From the NCBI GenBank assembly GCA_015499995.1, contig JADNRV010000133.1, forward strand, positions 88,978 through 152,977: a DNA stretch of 64,000 nucleotides. Reading direction: 5' to 3'. The translations under genes and the position numbers were made by a program. The notes under the pieces were generated by a model that was not told where the DNA came from, made no database searches, and worked only from the letters and a program-made list of their open reading frames with translations. Every line of letters begins with the position of its first letter. The stretch's first letter is position 1. The DNA is from Flammula alnicola (lineage: Eukaryota > Basidiomycota > Agaricomycetes > Agaricales > Strophariaceae). Below, piece after piece: positions 12,878 to 23,739 of the stretch.

Positions 12878-14941
12878 CTACTCCTCTTTCCCCCCAACCC
12901 CCAAATTCTCCTCCTCCCTCTTTACCTCACTCTCCATAACCGCCTTGATCATCTCCGCCCCAAGCTTCCCTACCTCCTCAAACCGTCCCTCAAAGAACTT
13001 CCGCGTCTCCTCAAACCGCTTCCTATACACCTCAAAGATCCCAAAGCTCACGCACTGACTCCACCCCCGCGCGGCGCACACGAACTCGAGGTCGTCCGCC
13101 CTGTGCCATGCGTCGAAGAGCGCGGAGTGGATGGAGGCAGAGAGGAGGGCGGGCGAGAGGAAGAGATGCTCAGCCACGCCGAGGAAGAGGCGGAAGATCG
13201 GCGTCGCGGCAAGCGTGAGGTGCGTGTAAGGGTTGATGGAGAGGTGCGCCCAGCAGTCCACCATGGCGAGCAGGGAGAGGTGCGAGTTGGGCGGTATTTG
13301 AGCGGCGCGGCGTGGTGTTGCTCTTCCGTTGCGCCCTCTTCAGCGATCGGCGGACGGCACCCGGACGAAGGCGTGCACGTGCACGTCTCGCTCTGCGGTA
13401 AACCTTTCGCTGGCGTCGTAGGCGTCTTGGCCAGACTAAACCTATCCAAAACATCCTCGCCGAGCAATATCGGCCTCCTCTTCAGCCCCTCCGCCTCATC
13501 CCCAAACACCACCCTTCTCCCCACTCGACGCGCTCGCGGAACTTGCGCTTCTCCGCGTCGCCGCCCGATCCGCCCTCGAGCATGAGCTTGAACAGCTCCG
13601 TCGCGCTCGCCGCGTAGCGGTCGATCTGGATCTTCGCGGCGGGGTTGAGGATCGCGAGCCCAGCGTAGACGTGCCATGCGTTGGAGTATATACGCAGTGT
13701 TAGGTTGACTTTGGCGGTTTCGATGCCGCCGACGTACAGGCCTTGTTCCCACGGGTAGGATTTGGCGGAGGACCAGGCTGTTCCCATGCTATTTCGCGAT
13801 GCGTAAATTAGTGACTAAAATTGGATGAATACATGCGAAGGGTCGCACCTCAGGAAAGCAGCGTGCGTTACTGCTTGTGTGTTGGCAGTTACACGGTCAT
13901 GGTCTTCGTAGGAGAGGTAAACGTGACGCGAGCCCAGAGGACGTAGGATATTCTCGACCAGCGTAAGCGCGTCTTGTGAGCCTCTATGCCGGATCAACAC
14001 CTACACAGAAAGTATTTTTAGTGTGAAGAACTCGAGAACAGCGAAAAAATAGAACGGGAGTCACACGCGTATAATGGCGAATGGTCATCAATGCCAGCAC
14101 GCGCTGCTTTCCCTCAGAAATGGCTTGGGTACGCAGAGAAATAGATCCACCGATGTTCAATGAAAGGGTACTCACGAGTGGCTGGCCTACGGGGTTTACG
14201 GTCGGTCCGTGCAGAGAATGGCACGAGATGATGTGGACGTCCTCTGGGAGATACTTTTCAAACGCGGCTCTTTCGGGTGCTTTTACCGACGTTTGGCCTG
14301 CCACGATGGCGTACATTTTGGTTGCTGGCGGTAAGAAAGGAACGAAGGGATGAGTCAATAACCGGTAGTGCGAGCGCCAAGGCAAGGCGACGTGGAAGAG
14401 GGCTCACATGGACCAAACTGCGCTACAACCCTCTCGATGAACTCTGCCTCGACGGAATAGACGATAAAGTCAGACGAGCGCGCTACGCCATGTCCGTCCC
14501 GCATTACGCGAATTGTAGGTTTATCTGCGAATCCAAGTGGGAAATAGCCGTCAAGAAGCTGCTCAGGATGCATGATGCATACATGCTCACGTACCTGCGT
14601 ATTCTCTCTGCAGCTGCTCGTACTTCTCTGGAAGGTCGCAGACGTGTATCCTGCGCGACAAGGCCCAAGCCTCAGTAGTAAACTTCCCAGGCAGGCTCAG
14701 AAACACACTTTTTCCACCCGGCCAAGCATAGGGCCCGTGCATACATGTGGCCCATGGCTCCCATCCCTATCAAACCAATCGTTGGTTGGTCTTCTATAGG
14801 TGTTGAGGGCGAAACGTTTGGAGAGACGTTGATGGGAATTGTGTTGTAGAACTTGCAGGGGTCGTCCTTTTGGGCTCTGAGAACAGAGTTCGAGTCCATG
14901 CCATTTGTGTGAGGCGCTATGTTCGCTGTTGTCAGGGCCAT
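12878..14941 (-). CDS. TYR1: Prephenate dehydrogenase (TYR1), reading frame interrupted near the 3' end
   Basis: Exons on the minus strand are 14941-14709, 14650-14595, 14524-14408, 14324-14176, 14000-13849 and 13788 onward. The enzyme oxidatively decarboxylates prephenate to 4-hydroxyphenylpyruvate with NADP in tyrosine synthesis. Seen: the Rossmann motif GLIGMGAMGHMYARAL, VMRDGHGVARSSDFIVYSVE, IVAGQTSVKAPERAAFEK, DVHIISCHSLHGPTVNPVGQ, YLSYEDHDRVTANTQAVTHA and LTLRIYSNAWHVYAGLAILN. The frame steps by -1 near 13515 (from FRERVEWG to VVFGDEAEGLKRRPILL). It steps again before PPNSHLSLLAMVDCW near 13300, where an intron is possible but no good site is visible. The C-terminus ends at 12878. Either this is a consensus error in GC-rich DNA or the gene is recently damaged. 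Confidence 0.88.
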
Positions 14942-15662
14942 TATATACGAGGAGGTGGCAGGAGAAAGAGAGGGCTGACTATCAGGCGGATCTTGGAGAG
15001 AGGACGTGACTCAATTCTGGGATCTAATCTAATCTAAAAATATTTGTCATATCGCTTGCCCAAGGCGTGGATACGGGACTTAAACCACGCCTACCTAGGC
15101 CTGAACTAGGAATCTTCCCTATTTCATCATCTTCCTAGGATCCTGGATAATATGAATGCCACATCTGACTGCCGCACAGAATGTGTCGAACTATTGGACT
15201 GGGCCTCAGGTCATTGTCGGGCAGGAAAAAGATATGAGCGCGATATATGGCGCAGAGCCGCATCTATTGTGAATGCTTGGTGATTTTTCGAGAGTCGTGC
15301 AGATAAATTTCCTCCTCACGTCCACCCCTTTGCAGTGAGTTTGCCTGAGATGATTGCGGAAACGTCGACTTGGAATCTTCCGCACTCATATTACGTGACT
15401 ATGCCTGTTTGACTACGTACCGTGGGAAAAATGAAGTTACGTAAGACACAATTGGCGTTTATATATTTTCGTTGCCCAATCGCTACCCACATCTTCGACA
15501 TCAATGCGTCTAGTGAATCCGTTTCAAGTTCTGAACCTCACAAAACCCCTAGCTGCCGCTCGTTAGCTGTCTCGTCACTATTTATCACCCTGTTCGTCGC
15601 GTACATATCCCAAGTTCCACGAAGCCGCTTTCCCCTTGTCCGCTCGGCTCTCAGCTACTCCA
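14942..15662. other. Intergenic, TYR1 5' side
   Basis: No coding signal. It contains the TYR1 promoter region, but I could not pick out a specific element. Confidence 0.5.
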
Positions 15663-16001
15663 ATGATAGATAAAGCCGCTGGTTACAAGACGACCTACGA
15701 AAAGGCTTGCGCGTTGATGAACGAGACAGGGCGATCAATCGACATGAACGATTGAAACTTCATGTGGACGTTCAGGGAGATGCTCAAAGACGATCACATC
15801 CTCGAACACTTCAGAGACGTTTACTCCACCGACCATCCAGTTATGCAACCAATCATTCTTCTGACTCGGGTTCACAAATGGGACCCGAAATCGTCTCGGT
15901 CATATTATTATCGTGTGCGGGAGAAACCGGAGGACGAGGCAGTGAAGAAAGCGCTCATTGATCAGTATGGATTGCAGGACGAAGATTTCACCTCTGGGTG
16001 A
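15663..16001 (+). pseudogene. Hypothetical small protein with an in-frame stop
   Basis: An ATG at 15663 opens a frame (MIDKAAGYKTTYEKACALMN) that meets TGA at 15753 and then continues in the same frame as FMWTFREMLKDDHILEHFRD and on to a stop at 15999-16001. Coding texture is good on both sides of the TGA: charged, amphipathic, ending QYGLQDEDFTSG. No intron can remove the stop. The downstream part alone (15762-16001) could be a 79-residue protein. I do not recognise a family. Confidence 0.35.
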
Positions 16002-17566
16002 CGGTTCCAGACCCGTTTTTCGATTCCTTGATTAATCACCTACATGTCTAATTCTGCAGTGGCCCGAGGCCCCGTCCGAGAATATTAACTCTTGCCCTCC
16101 TCCCTTATTCTTCCTCTTGTGCCAATGCTTTGATACAGTTCCCTCGACCTGCGTCACACGGTTCAAGGTCAATTTGTCACGTTTTGCACCTGTTTTATGA
16201 TCTGGATAGAATGTCCGGTTTCGTGAAGTATCAGTGCTTTCTGGATGCGACTGGGCCACCCGCTGCTGGTACTGCCTCTGGTACGAGGAGAGGCATAATG
16301 TCGAGACTGGATTAGAGTCAGCTAGGCCAATGTCGACAATGGCTCGACCGAGGGATGAGATCTGAGAAGTGCTGCTGGGATGTGCCAGGTCTGCGGATGT
16401 CCGCGTCAGCGTCCTGACTGGGAAGTACTCCCGTGCATCATATCGATGGAAACCAACATCACCTCTCCATAGCGCTTGCGACAGGAAGGCGAAGCAAGCA
16501 GTAAAACTCTCTGAATCCAAACGACATCCGAACTTGGTGTTCTTGGTGTCGACGCCATGGCTTGATCAACATGAGGAGTTGGATCGAAGGAGGAGTGTAG
16601 AACTTTTAAGAGCAGGTACGTGTTTTCAAGTTTCATACTTTTATTTCGGTTTCCCCCTTCCGAGACGTGTGTTTAGGCGATTCTTCCTTTGTTATCCTTC
16701 TGTTCTCTTGTCTCGTTTTGCCGTTGTATCCAGATACTTACCCCTGCTTACCCCTGCTTTATTCACAGCGGTGACCTATATAGTTCTCGAAGCGTCCCTT
16801 TTGGCGTTCAGCATCACCAACCCGAGTGCCATGCAAAAGCATGTGTTCATTACGTCTGAGTCTTTGACAAGTCGGAGATGAACAAGGGTTAGGAATAGAG
16901 GAAGCTATTCGGAGTGACAGGAAGGCCGTCGAAGGGGGTCAATGAGAGCGAATGGCATGTTTTTCCTCACTTTGTGTTTCTGTTCTTCTGGGTCGTGCTT
17001 TGAATTCATCATCGTCCCATTCTATGTGTCTGGCTTTTTCAGCTCCTTCACCGAACTCGCCTGTTTAGAAGTCTTACTCGAATCCCATCTCCATCTTTCA
17101 GGCGCGCTATTGTGGGTCTTTACGGAATTGCATTCGAGGACGGGTTTGTTCAGTTACTATCATGGGTCATCGATCATCCCTCGATGCAGATTGCCTTGGT
17201 CCTGGTCCAAATTTGAAATGGTGATCTTTCTTTCCTTCTCCTCTGTTTGTTCCTTTATTATTTTTCCCCCTCAAGATTGATGGGTCCCTTTTGATTTCTC
17301 GCTTGCGCCCATCAGGTCCCTTGAGATCAATTCGCTTCGGTCTCTCGCATTTCCATCCCACATCTCGCGTCCATACGTCTCTTCTTCTCTCGTTTTATCT
17401 TACGAATTAGATCGTCCTGAAATCTCACTGAATAATTCACTATCCTAGTGTTCCTTGACGAAATCTTGCTAAAAGAGGAAAACTTTATCCATCGCGATGA
17501 ACATCTTCCAAACTTTGTAAGTACCGGAGCTGAGGCTTCGGTGTTCTTTACTAACGCGAGCCGTCC
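16002..17566. other. No gene recognised
   Basis: Open frames at 16369-16881 and 16942-17280 (+) and 16032-16520 (-) are hydrophobic or low-complexity and show no splice-supported continuity or family motif. I leave them unannotated. Confidence 0.45.
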
Positions 17567-17959
17567 TCAAATACATCTAACTTGGAATCCGAACGACTCG
17601 GTGCCTGGAGCCTTGATGCACGAGTTTCCTCCTGGGCAACCGACTGGCACGGTCCATTCATTATGGTTGCATTGACCATGCGCCTAAAATGTACCGTTGA
17701 GTAAATGCTAAATTGTGTTGTATATGAGAATGGGCTCTTCACTCACCCATGTGTGGATCATGGCATCATTCAAACTAGTGATTCGGATACTGTTCACGCC
17801 GCTTTGGGTGATACAGCCGTTGGTCGCGAATGAACCGCTGTCGACGGCCAGCAGGTCGTTGCAATTGGAGTCCGAGTATAGCTCGATACTGTAGGAGCTT
17901 GCGTTAACGCTGAGCACGGCGAGAAGCACAGAGAGCGAGAGAAAGATGTAGTTCTGCAT
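17567..17959 (-). CDS. Small cysteine-rich secreted protein
   Basis: Two exons on the minus strand (17959-17747 and 17683-17567) give 109 residues. The N-terminus MQNYIFLSLSVLLAVLSVNA is a strong signal peptide. The mature part has six cysteines (SNCND, NGCIT, GQCNH, VGCPG, NSCIK, VRCI), enough for three disulfides. Three of the six lie in the second exon, so the spliced form is needed for a paired set. The intron has GTGAGT/TAG ends. The family is not recognised. Length, secretion signal and Cys content fit the small secreted proteins that mushrooms produce in large numbers, some of which act on hosts or competitors; that role is only inferred. Confidence 0.78.
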
Positions 17960-18599
17960 CGGATAACTAGGATGCAAGTGGGCAATGCTGCTATGCGGTT
18001 TCAGCTCTGAACACTGCTCTTTTATACCAGACGCTCTCTGAATTCCAATTTCTAATGATACACATCCCGAAGGAAGGGGTTCTAAATCACTCGTTTTGAT
18101 ATTTCCTGCAGCTTACCTCATGCATTACATAGCTGCTTCCCGTATTTTACACATGTGCACCTATTAAATCGGAGAACGTGAGCGTTTCCCGGTGGTCTAT
18201 TTCGGGTCCGATTTCCGCGCAGGTCGGTTGTAACAGAATGAGTGTACTTGTACACCTTCACCTGCAATCCGTGTTCGTATTTAATCCAAGCTATCTTACT
18301 AAAGTGGTCTGTCCATTGCACTCATGCAGTAGTAGAATAGGATGGATGCTAGTCTCGAAACCCGGGTCGGATCAGGCGCCAAAGAATTGGATACAAATGT
18401 TGCGTAGATGCTCCACTCCATCACAGTGCGATCAGATAGTAGATTAGGTGACGGTCTCGGGTACGGCAATGAGAGAGAAATTTATATACGTCAGTATACG
18501 TCTTACAGTCATACTCCCGGTGGTTGTTCACAGGTTTCTAGCCTTAAGCATTGTTCTTGGTTTCTGGCTTTATCCTAGGGAGCTTGATGAAGCAGAGCT
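17960..18599. other. Intergenic, no gene recognised
   Basis: Nothing supported is seen here beyond the expected promoter region of the secreted-protein gene. Confidence 0.45.
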
Positions 18600-19015
18600 T
18601 GGAGAACATCCCAAGCTACTGTCCGAGATGTTCGCGAGGCGTACCGGACCATTCCTCTGCACCATTCCCAATAGAATTCCGGAGTCGTGCAAGTCGGACA
18701 TGATGCCTTCTGTGTTGACACCTGCTGCGCTTCTGGTGTCTGTCCCTCTGGTGGCGCCTATGGTTGTGTCGGCGACAGTGGCGCTGATTTATTCCGTGCG
18801 CAAGGCATTGGTCCATTGTATAAGTGGGTGGACGATAACATCTTTTTCCGCATTCAAATACGTTACCTCACCGACGAGAGAACTATGAGCATCTGGTTCA
18901 ACACCAAGGTTGCCATCAGTCAGGTGGCCGTCTTTGGTTTGGCGATGGTTATGCTCAGGCTTCGAAGCTATCGAAAATTTCACTTTTCCCATTCGTGACC
19001 TCTCCAATGACTATG
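18600..19015 (+). pseudogene. Reverse-transcriptase relic of a retroelement
   Basis: In one frame the DNA reads DVREAYRTIPLHHSQ, then an in-frame TAG, then IGPLYKWVDDNIFFRI. This matches the palm region of a reverse transcriptase: DvxxAYRtIPlh is the first catalytic-Asp motif, and WVDD is the YxDD-type catalytic box. The sequence then continues in other frames (HQSGGRLWFGD, ENFTFPIRDLSND), showing at least two frameshifts. WVDD-type pols of this kind are common in basidiomycete retroelements. No LTRs, integrase or RNase H could be traced, so the element is a short dead fragment. Confidence 0.7.
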
Positions 19016-19464
19016 TCAGTTGCCGACAAGCACGCGGTCTAACCTCGACAGCGAACCATCAACTTCCTGTTGGTTGGGGTCCTGTTACATCCTGGCTTCC
19101 TGTAAACTGTGAGGTCCCTTCCCTACTTTTACTTTTTCTAGTCGTGCGTCTTGTCCTTGGCTTCGCTTTATCACGATTTCTTTTCGCTGCATGTTCGCAT
19201 TGTTACGCCCCCTGTTAGCTTAAAGTAAATGATACACCGGAAGATAACAAGATCATTCGCAGGCTGGGAACGAACATATTGGAAGAGCTCGATAGCGCTT
19301 ACCATTCTGATAACTTGACGCCTTCCAAACGCGCGTCCATATTATCTTTAGCCTCGCGGCGAGCGGAACCAATGTGAAGATGGAACTCGACGTCTTGCGC
19401 AATTGTTTGAAGAATTTTCGGTGCAAGGAGTGGTGACAAGGAAAGCGGCTTTATGCAATGCCCC
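19016..19464. other. Intergenic, no gene recognised
   Basis: A coding-like plus-strand stretch around 19222-19375 (VNDTPEDNKIIRRLGTNILE) may be more of the neighbouring retroelement or an isolated exon. It has no recognisable family. Confidence 0.35.
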
Positions 19465-20181
19465 TCATATTCTTTCTGGTAAATCATATGCGGAGGGTAA
19501 GCGAACGAAAAAAAAATACAGCAGGTTAAGCAGACGAGATATACGGGAGCATCTCTTTAGCTTTGACAAGCCTGCTCTCTTTATTCCCCGGACGGGTAGA
19601 AATCCAAGCCAAACAGTATCCCAATCATCAGGCTCTCCATAATGTTTCCAGATGAGCTCTGGATCAAACCCGACATCTCCTTCTTTACCTAATAGGACGC
19701 GAAGGATACCGAAGTAATTTTGGATGAAGTTCAGCTCGTATGGCTCCCATACTTGAGTCGTTGAAGCAAAGGCGATTAGGACGGCATGGTCGAGCTTTGT
19801 TATTGGATTGGTGTAGAGGAGTATTTGGCCGGCATGCCAGTCGCGTTGGCTGACGTCGGCGACATCGAGAACGCGGGCTGCGTGATGACAACTTTGGGTC
19901 TAAAAGAGATTTGGCTCGGTTAGTGGCTTCTCAGTGATAGTTGATGACTATACTATGTCGATTCGCCTATCAGGGCTCAATGTCCACGCGAAATCGGGGT
20001 CGAGGTCACATCCTTCGACGTACTCCATCAAAAGACCGTAGAGCACCGGGAAGTGTAAACTATCGAAGCCAGTCAGCAGAATACCTTTCAGCGTGACAAA
20101 AACGTTGTCTCTGACCTGGTGTGTACGAGCATATTCGATTTGGGAAGAGACTTTTCCCTTGGAATCGAATAAATTGTTAGG
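19465..20181 (-). CDS. Protein-kinase-like protein, C-terminal part
   Basis: Two exons in phase 0 (20181-19954 and 19899-19465) code for about 220 residues. Seen are LHFPVLYGLLMEYVEGCDL (hinge region of a kinase fold), then VADVSQRDWHAGQILL, a divergent catalytic loop with RDW in place of HRD, and AVLIAFASTTQVWEP in the DFG position. FDPELIWKHYGEPDDWD follows in the C-lobe. This pattern belongs to a family of degenerate kinase-like proteins common in Agaricomycetes, so catalytic activity is doubtful. The exon at 20181 follows an acceptor (TAATAG), so the N-lobe lies further right; I could not find it convincingly. Confidence 0.55.
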
Positions 20182-21183
20182 CTATTAGAGCATGGTGTTA
20201 GATATTCGGAATGCAAAGAACGGCAAAGTCTCTCTGGAGCAGTTAGATGTTGAAATCAAATCTACAAATGCGCGATCATCTCAAGATCGGACTGAGGAAA
20301 GCATAGAAAGATTGAATTCCGGTTGGCCTCTGTGAGCGTAGGAGGGCAAACGGATGGGGACTAAAATACACAACAACGGCTTATGTAGTCTAGGAATGAA
20401 AATCACGGGGTTGAATCCCGACGCACGTTGACTGGTGCATCGCGCACGCTCGCACAGCCTCCCAATATTCCAACATTAGACTCTGGATTTTGAAGTCTTC
20501 AGCTGTGAATGTCTCACCATAGATGGCTACCGAATGTAGGTTCTGGAGACAAAAAAAAGGCGTGAGGGTGGGCTCACATTCACCGAAAGCGACGCGTATG
20601 CATTCCATAGGCATCTTCAGCACGCCTGGAGAGTGTAACTGGTTGAAAATGTGCGCTATAGGCCGTAGTAGCGTCGTCAAGTATTCGCTTGGTGAGAGAC
20701 TACCGAAACAACGAATAATGCATTTTTATAAACAAAGTAATAGTTGGAGGATATACGGACTTGGAGGAAATAGATTCTTCGGCCGGCCAAGCTACCTTTC
20801 GTTTGTGAACAGAACGAAGAGTTCGCTGGAGGTTGAAAACCACTCTGGTGAGTGTCTTGTCGTCATCCTTAGACTCCTTCCATTGTAGCGAGGATGAAGC
20901 AGTCCAAGTTTGACTTGATGACGGCGGAGTGGGTTTTGCCCAAGGTGGTGGATAGGGAGCAACTTTGGAAAATATTCGGTCAGGGTGTCTCAGAGACGTC
21001 GAGCACAATCGATATTGGATGGGTGAAAGCGTTTTGAGAACTAAGCATGGCGCGCACAACCAGAGGAGCTTTTTGAAGTTTCAGCTGCCGAAACTACCAG
21101 GGTATAGAGATCACGTGCCGCATAACGCGAGCCGTCAGGTTCATTTTTTCGAACGCCACCCAGTTGAACCACAACCAGCTTTT
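20182..21183. other. Unresolved minus-strand coding-like DNA
   Basis: Minus-strand frames at 20390-20680 (VLKMPMECIRVAFGECEP) and 20700-21059 (SPIQYRLCSTSLRHPDRIFS) look partly coding. They may be a separate hypothetical gene, perhaps of F-box/LRR type, or the lost N-lobe of the kinase-like gene. No frame connects them cleanly, and no motif settles the matter. Confidence 0.25.
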
Positions 21184-23482
21184 ATGACTTCCCTGCTATC
21201 GCAGTGCCTTCAGACGGGGCTGCACCACCAATCTGCTCAAACATGCTGCAGGACTGCCTTGATTCACAGTAGTGCATCGGTCTCAAAAGGCCAGAAATTA
21301 GGTATGTGGTGTTAGTTCAAATTCGACACATGGACTGATGTTTGGCAGCTACACGGGCTACGATACGTGGGGAAGGTCAACAGCGTAGAAAAGGACGACA
21401 AGCAGCGGATGCTGGCCCTCCTAGACCGGCTTTTACACGGGATGAAGTACCTCACGTGGGAAAAACCCCTGCGCCCGAACGAGGTGCTCGCATTCGCCCT
21501 CAAGAGAGACCACGCTCAGGCCAACAAAGTTATCCTCGCCAGCGTTCGAATAAACCTGACCGTACTCAGGATTCGTCTCATAAACCGCGTCCGCCACTCC
21601 CATATGTGAGCAGAGAGGCCGCAGGCAGAAGTATCATACACGATTTTTCTCGGCGGGTGGAGACAGACACCGTTCCACACGGAGAATCCTGGAGCGACCG
21701 AAAACCCATTCGCTCAGGCGCTTATGACGAGCCTGAAACCCAAGACGAATTCTACCATCCCCACCAGCCCGCCTCCGTCATTAATGCCAAAGGAAAGGGC
21801 AAAGCACTCCCATCAGACGACAGTCTCCCCGCGGCATTCACCTCGCCTCCACTACTCCCCGGTTTCGTTGGCTCTCTCAAGGAGATGCTCGGCCCAGACG
21901 CGCAACCGACGCCCATACAGAACCTCAGCATGAAATGGCTTCTGCAAAACCCAGCGCCGGTTCCCGGTTCGCCTGGGTGGCGACAATTCCTCCTTGCCTC
22001 GGAAACAGGCTCTGGAAAGTCGATTGCCTATCTCCTTCCGCTTCTCCAAAATCTCAAACAGGCCGAGATAGCGGAGAAGGATCACCCACCGACAGCTCCA
22101 TCAAACGCGACGCAGCGGCCGCTTAATCCTCGCGGTATCATCATGGCTCCAACGCACGAGCTTGCACGTCAGCTGTCGGGCTTTGCTAAATCCCTTCTGC
22201 ACGAGGTCAAGTTGCGCGTGCTGTGTGCGAGCCAGGCGAACTCGAAGAACACGTCGAGGCAGAAGGACGCGACGTCGAGCAAGATGGCGTCGAGATTCCA
22301 GGGCGTCGGTGGTGATTCATCGGGGGCGTTTGAGATTAAAAAGTCGGCTCATCCTGTGAGCATCGTGGTTGGGACGCCGATGAAGCTACTGGAGATGGTT
22401 CGTGGGCGGGGGTGGGATCGAAAAGAGGAGACGGAGGAGAAGGACGAGGAAGGAGAGGTTGAGGATGAGGAGAACGCGAAGAAGCCTCGACGAGGACGAG
22501 ATAAGGTTGTCCACTTTGGTAAATGGAGGAGTCAGCCTGAGCTTGGGCTTGCTAATGTGGAGTGGGTCGTTGTGGACGAGGCTGATGTTCTCTTCGGTAT
22601 GTCCTGCCCCTCTATTAATCTTTGCTATTCTCATTGCATTCTCTCGCAGACCCCGATTTCCAGGAAACGACTCGAACTCTGCTAGCAGACATCAGTGCCG
22701 CTCGTGGACATGTTCTTCCTCCCTCTGCATCGACGCTCGTTCCAACTCCTGCCCTTAATCCACCCACCGCACCCACAACCCCAGAACCCATCGACTACCC
22801 ATTCAACCTGGTCCTCACCAGCGCAACCATCCCCAAATCGCTCAACACCTACCTCGAGAAACACCATCCGTCTCTCGTGCGCCTCGCCTCGCCTCGCCTG
22901 CACCGCCTGCCCAAGACGCTGCAGACCGAGTACGTCAACTGGACGGGCGGGAACAAGTTCGCCGACGTCATGCGGCGCGTCAGGAAGATCTGGGCGGAAG
23001 ACGCCGCCTCTGCGGGGAAGGGTTTGTCGAAAGTGTTGATCTTCTGCAACAGGAGCGCGAAGGTCGTCGAGTTCAGCGCGTACCTCGCCGAGAACGGGAT
23101 CAAGAGCGTGGCGATGACGAGCCAGAGCGAGCATCGCGGGCGGGGGTCGAATAAGCACCTGGAGGGATTCCTGCGCAAGCGCGCTGCGGATGATGAAGGG
23201 GAGCAGGTGGCTCCGCCGGCAGCGAGCGTGGATGTGAAAGAGCACCCGTATGTCATGGTGACGACGTCGTTGCTGTCCCGTGGGTTGGATTTCTCGCCGG
23301 AGATCAAGCATGTGTTCATCGTGGATGAGCCGCGGAACACGATTGATTTCTTGCATCGGGCAGGAAGAACGGGGCGGGCAGGCGAGCGGGGCAAAGTTGT
23401 TATCTTTGGCAAGCTGAAAGGCCGGGGCAGTCAGAGGACGAAGGATGTGAAGAAGAGGATTGGGGTGCTAGCGGCGGCGTAA
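21184..23482 (+). CDS. MRH4: Mitochondrial DEAD-box RNA helicase MRH4
   Basis: Three exons (21184-21301, 21349-22596, 22650-23482) give 732 residues. The N-terminus (MTSLLSQCLQTGLHHQSAQT) is basic and serine-rich, as expected for a mitochondrial presequence. Helicase motifs in order are: motif I ASETGSGKS, Ia PTHELARQ, motif II VDEAD, motif III TSAT, motif V-like TTSLLSRGLDF, and motif VI HRAGRTGRAG. There is an acidic insert (EETEEKDEEGEVEDEE) between Ia and II. Mrh4 acts in late assembly of the large mitochondrial ribosomal subunit. Both splice junctions restore phase; the second rebuilds VVVDEADVLFDPDFQ. The Met was chosen as the first start in the open frame with a targeting-like sequence. 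Confidence 0.9.
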
Positions 23483-23739
23483 GGCTGGGTTCATTCACCC
23501 CACTCATTCTGCTTATGATAAGTATATTTAATCTTAATGTGCTGGACCCTAACCATATTCACCATTTACAATTCGTTAACCCCACTCTTTCCATCGGTTG
23601 CATCTGAAATTCTGCCATCTTCAATTCGCATCGAATCAATGCTTTCTTTCGAAAGCTCCGGCTGACTCGGGCCGGCTTCATGCATTACTTTTTCGTCGTC
23701 GATATCCTCCTCTGATCAACTTGAATCACTGACAACCAA

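Noticed and set aside
13103..13585. 160-codon plus-strand frame over TYR1
   Set aside because: Antisense shadow in GC-rich coding DNA; the minus strand carries clear TYR1 homology.
16032..17280. Possible membrane-protein gene from hydrophobic frames on both strands
   Set aside because: Hydrophobic runs come from T-rich DNA; no consistent exon chain or family motif.
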